Origin: Candidatus Omnitrophota bacterium | GTDB taxonomy: Bacteria > Omnitrophota > Gorgyraeia > JAGLLT01 | Reading direction: 5' to 3' | DNA length: 5,652 bases | Assembly: GCA_030630095.1 (NCBI GenBank) | Contig: DAOVNW010000067.1 | Span: forward strand, 1-5,652 | Shown: positions 4,264 to 5,652 of the stretch, in pieces | Position numbering within the stretch: the stretch's first letter is position 1 | Layout of the letters: each line of letters starts with the position of its first letter | Notes under the pieces: model-generated | What the model saw: the letters and a program-made list of their open reading frames with translations, nothing else | Told to the model about the DNA's origin: nothing | The model's database searches: none | Position numbers and translations under genes: made by a program

Positions 4264-4340
4264 GCGCCCATAGCTCAATTGGACAGAGTAGCGGTCTACG
4301 AAACCGTTGGTTCCCCGTTCGAATCGGGGTGGGCGCGCCA
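4264..4340 (+). tRNA. tRNA-Arg (anticodon ACG)
   Basis: Acceptor strands GCGCCCA (4264-4270) and TGGGCGC (4330-4336) pair fully. The anticodon loop CTACGAA gives ACG at 4298-4300. The T-arm is CCCCG-TTCGAAT-CGGGG and the encoded CCA is at 4338-4340. A34 of this tRNA is the classical bacterial TadA substrate, changed to inosine so that it reads CGU, CGC and CGA; the tadA gene starts about 110 bases downstream. No promoter is evident directly upstream, so it may be transcribed from further up, together with the gene ending at 4193. Confidence 0.97.
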
Positions 4341-4347
4341 TTTATTA

Positions 4348-4375
4348 GCGTATAGCATATAGCGGATGGCGTATA
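4348..4375. repeat. Degenerate 7-bp tandem repeat (GCGTATA-like, four units)
   Basis: Four consecutive heptamers read GCGTATA, GCATATA, GCGGATG, GCGTATA. The array starts seven bases after the CCA of tRNA-Arg. Its function is unknown; it may be a short slippage-prone array or the edge of a repeat element. Confidence 0.65.
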
Positions 4376-4400
4376 GGAAAGTAAGGTTATTCTGGTTTAC

Positions 4401-4438
4401 GGGAAATCTGCCTGCCGGCAAGGCAGGGATTGTTTCCC
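4401..4438 (+). other. Strong hairpin just upstream of tadA
   Basis: GGGAAA (4401-4406) pairs with TTTCCC (4433-4438), and AATC with GATT inside it. CCTGCC (4411-4416) pairs with GGCAGG (4422-4427) around GGCAA. It ends ten bases before the tadA ATG, and no usable SD lies between. It could be an inserted palindrome, a processing site separating the tRNA-Arg and tadA parts of a transcript, or a translational control element. Confidence 0.6.
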
Positions 4439-4448
4439 CACTTAACTT

Positions 4449-4910
4449 ATGAAGATGAATAATGAATATTATATGCGGGAGGCGCTGAAACTTGCCGTTG
4501 AGGCTTTTAAGGCGGATGAAGTGCCGGTGGGGGCGGTAATAGCGCATAAAGATAGAATTATTGCCAGAGCCCACAACCAGATAAAAACCCTAAAAGATCC
4601 CACTGCTCACGCCGAGATGATTGCTATCACCCAGGCGGCCAGCTACCTGCAAAACGAACGCCTCATTGATACTGTGATGTATGTAACCATTGAACCTTGC
4701 GCGATGTGTATGGGCGCCTTGATACTGGCCAGAGTTAACAGGCTTGTTTTCGGAGCGGATGACAGCAAAGCTGGCGCTTGCGGGTCGGTAATAGATTTAT
4801 CAGATAATAAAAAATTAAATCACAGCATAGAAGTTAAAAGCGGCATTCTTGAAGATAACTGCCGCGATATTATACAAGAGTTCTTTAAATTGAAGAGAAA
4901 GAAGAAATAA
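4449..4910 (+). CDS. tadA: tRNA-specific adenosine-34 deaminase
   Basis: The 153-residue protein has the full CDA-fold active site: H54-A-E56 (HAEM) and P83-C84-x-x-C87 (PCAMCMGA). H54, C84 and C87 are zinc ligands and E56 is the proton shuttle. N43 and the DPTAHAEM context match the TadA subgroup rather than guanine or riboflavin deaminases, as does the final region VKSGILEDNC..IIQEFFK. Length is normal for bacterial TadA. The enzyme hydrolytically deaminates A34 to inosine in tRNA-Arg(ACG), here encoded just upstream. No clear SD precedes ATG 4449 or the in-frame ATG 4455; a strong hairpin ends ten bases before the start. It is followed after seven bases by the next ORF. Codon use and GC content are like the core genes, unlike the AT-rich ORF that follows. 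Confidence 0.95.
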   Translation: MKMNNEYYMREALKLAVEAFKADEVPVGAVIAHKDRIIARAHNQIKTLKDPTAHAEMIAITQAASYLQNERLIDTVMYVTIEPCAMCMGALILARVNRLVFGADDSKAGACGSVIDLSDNKKLNHSIEVKSGILEDNCRDIIQEFFKLKRKKK

Positions 4911-4917
4911 CGGAGAG

Positions 4918-5343
4918 ATGTCGGAAAAATTTAGCAAAAAAGAATTAAGCATAATCGGTGTAATGCTTTATATCTGTGAAGGGACTAAATTAAGAAAAGA
5001 CAAAAGAAGTAACAAAAATGTTTATTACTGGGTTATAGAGTTCACCAATAGTGATTTTAGACTTATAAAGCTTTTTCTTAAATTTTTAAGACAGATTATT
5101 AAGATAGATGAATCAAAGCTTAAGGGACAATTGTTTATATATGATGATCTTGATAAGCACAAGATAGAAAAGAAATGGTCAAATATTTCCGCTATCCCAA
5201 TAGAAAGATTTAACAAAACTATTATTTTTAAAGCGAAAAACGGCAAATATAAACCTAATCCTAACGGTACTTTTAAAATACGATATCATAGTAAAGAAAC
5301 TTACGCTAAACTTAATTCTCTTATTGAAAAAAATTTAGACTAA
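4918..5343 (+). CDS. LAGLIDADG-like single-motif protein, possible homing-endonuclease relative
   Basis: The protein has 141 residues. Residues 12-24 (IIGVMLYICEGTK) resemble the LAGLIDADG helix, with small residues then an acidic E21-G22. EFTNSDFRLIKLFLKFLR (41-58) follows, like the N-S-(D/N)-x-x-(L/I)-I strand-helix after the motif in that superfamily. A second strand-rich part includes QLFIYDD (71-77) and TFKIRYHSKETYAKL (118-132). One motif would imply a homodimer. The activity is not proven; it may be a DNA-binding relative. The gene is clearly more AT-rich than tadA and looks acquired. Its ATG is directly preceded by GGAGAG (4912-4917), too close for a normal SD. GGAGAG-A-TG also copies the first bases of tRNA-Ser, whose gene starts 10 bases after this stop. 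This suggests insertion between tadA and the tRNA. Confidence 0.7.
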   Translation: MSEKFSKKELSIIGVMLYICEGTKLRKDKRSNKNVYYWVIEFTNSDFRLIKLFLKFLRQIIKIDESKLKGQLFIYDDLDKHKIEKKWSNISAIPIERFNKTIIFKAKNGKYKPNPNGTFKIRYHSKETYAKLNSLIEKNLD

Positions 5344-5353
5344 AAGTAGTTTT

Positions 5354-5443
5354 GGAGAGGTGCGAGAGCGGTTGAATCGGCGTGCTTGGAAAGCACGTGT
5401 AGTCGCAAGGCTACCCTGGGTTCGAATCCCAGCCTCTCCGCCA
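5354..5443 (+). tRNA. tRNA-Ser (anticodon GGA)
   Basis: Acceptor strands GGAGAGG (5354-5360) and CCTCTCC (5433-5439) pair fully. The anticodon stem CGTGC/GCACG encloses TTGGAAA, giving GGA at 5388-5390, which reads UCC and UCU. The long variable arm (GTAGTCGCAAGGCTAC region) and the T-arm CTGGG-TTCGAAT-CCCAG fit a class II tRNA-Ser of 90 nt with encoded CCA. Only ten bases separate it from the upstream ORF, so no separate promoter is likely; it is probably cut from the tadA transcript. Confidence 0.97.
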
Positions 5444-5455
5444 GTGTAATTCCAT

Positions 5456-5518
5456 AAGCAGTTAATTTCCTTGACGTTATATATAAAAGTAGTAAAATCA
5501 AGGTGTTAACTGCTTTTT
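5456..5518 (+). terminator. Large inverted repeat with T-tract, probable terminator after tRNA-Ser(GGA)
   Basis: AAGCAGTTAA (5456-5465) pairs perfectly with TTAACTGCTT (5506-5515), and inside it CCTTGA (5469-5474) pairs with TCAAGG (5498-5503). T-runs follow to 5518 and beyond. The 23-nt AT-rich loop is long for a simple terminator, and a promoter-like sequence lies within the structure, so it may instead be an operator or attenuator. Confidence 0.55.
5471..5498 (+). promoter_or_regulatory. Promoter-like sequence inside the inverted repeat
   Basis: TTGACG (5471-5476) and TAAAAT (5493-5498) are 16 bp apart. The -35 overlaps the left inner arm CCTTGA, and the last base of the -10 starts the right inner arm TCAAGG. 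It would drive the gene starting near 5598. The surrounding symmetry could bind a dimeric regulator. Confidence 0.35.
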
Positions 5519-5597
5519 GTATTTTTATATAAATCTTGCATATTTTTATCTTTTTTAGAATTTATGTCACGAAATTGACACGTTTAAGGGGGCTTAC

Positions 5598-5652
5598 TTG
5601 AGTGCAAATTATTCTTCAAATAGTAAATATAATTTTATAGAAGCAATATATA
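5598..5652 (+). CDS. Start of an unidentified protein (partial, runs off the window)
   Basis: TTG 5598 is preceded at five bases by AAGGGGG (5586-5592), an SD much like the one used at 1217. The frame stays open to the window end and encodes MSANYSSNSKYNFIEAIY. The alternative GTG at 5602 stops after 12 codons. Eighteen residues are too few to name a family. A promoter-like sequence at 5471-5498 and a short inverted repeat, TGTCA/TGACA (5565-5569 / 5576-5580), lie in the leader and could be regulatory. Confidence 0.4.
   Translation, partial: MSANYSSNSKYNFIEAIY

Noticed and set aside
4296..4574. Minus-strand ORF across tRNA-Arg and the start of tadA
   Set aside because: It is antisense to a clear tRNA and to the conserved tadA N-terminus, and its residues are typical of spurious antisense-tRNA translations.
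5536..5561. Promoter TTGCAT with TAGAAT before the last gene
   Set aside because: The spacer is only 14 bp, too short for a sigma-70 promoter.
5444..5652. SRP RNA (ffs) after tRNA-Ser, as found near tadA in some Gram-positive bacteria
   Set aside because: The conserved GGAAGCAGCC-type apical motif is absent; the region is AT-rich and holds an inverted repeat and a gene start.

Overview
The window looks like a piece of a Gram-negative bacterial chromosome of moderate GC content. It holds a lipoprotein, an LptF/LptG-like envelope protein, a PilZ protein, tRNAs with encoded CCA, and sigma-70-type promoters with Shine-Dalgarno (SD) sites. The many short palindromes with a GCTAAAGC core, the GCGTATA heptamers and the protein set remind me of an uncultured lineage such as Omnitrophota or a CPR-like candidate phylum. 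That is an impression, not a proof. All credible genes are on the + strand.

Layout: 3-113 is the 3' end of a KDPG/KHG aldolase-like gene. 119-403 is a gene-free stretch with a 62-bp hairpin repeat in three copies; the first copy is split by a 103-bp insertion carrying two other palindromes. tRNA-Ser(CGA) follows (409-496), ending in a palindrome, then a PEBP/YbhB-type gene (537-1085). A small helical Lys-rich protein (1217-1528) has its own promoter and terminator. 1678-2923 is a compact three-gene unit (BamE-like lipoprotein, PilZ protein, single-pass LptF/G-like protein) between a TATAAT promoter and an intrinsic terminator. tRNA-Ser(GCU) (3053-3146) has a strong promoter and is followed by palindromes and a C-terminal relic of a GIY-YIG endonuclease. 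A two-domain membrane-anchored protein of unknown function (3417-4193), tRNA-Arg(ACG) (4264-4340), tadA (4449-4910), a LAGLIDADG-like single-motif ORF (4918-5343) and tRNA-Ser(GGA) (5354-5443) complete the series. A large inverted repeat with an embedded promoter-like sequence (5456-5518) precedes the start of an unidentified gene (5598 onward).

Genes that work together: TadA makes inosine at position 34 of tRNA-Arg(ACG), and that tRNA lies just upstream of tadA, probably on the same transcript. The 1678-2923 unit joins an outer-membrane-type lipoprotein, a c-di-GMP receptor domain and a periplasmic jellyroll protein, which suggests an envelope-related role.

The most striking signal is that every tRNA gene here is bordered by repeat or insertion-like DNA. 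In three cases the extra DNA is flanked by short direct repeats of the tRNA's own end: TGCGCCCATAG around 4194-4262 at the 5' end of tRNA-Arg; CCAGCCTCT at 3132 and 3373 around the GIY-YIG relic; and GGAGAG(A/G)TG at 4912 and 5354 around the LAGLIDADG-like ORF. This fits repeated insertion of small palindrome-rich or endonuclease-bearing elements at tRNA gene ends with duplication of tRNA sequence.
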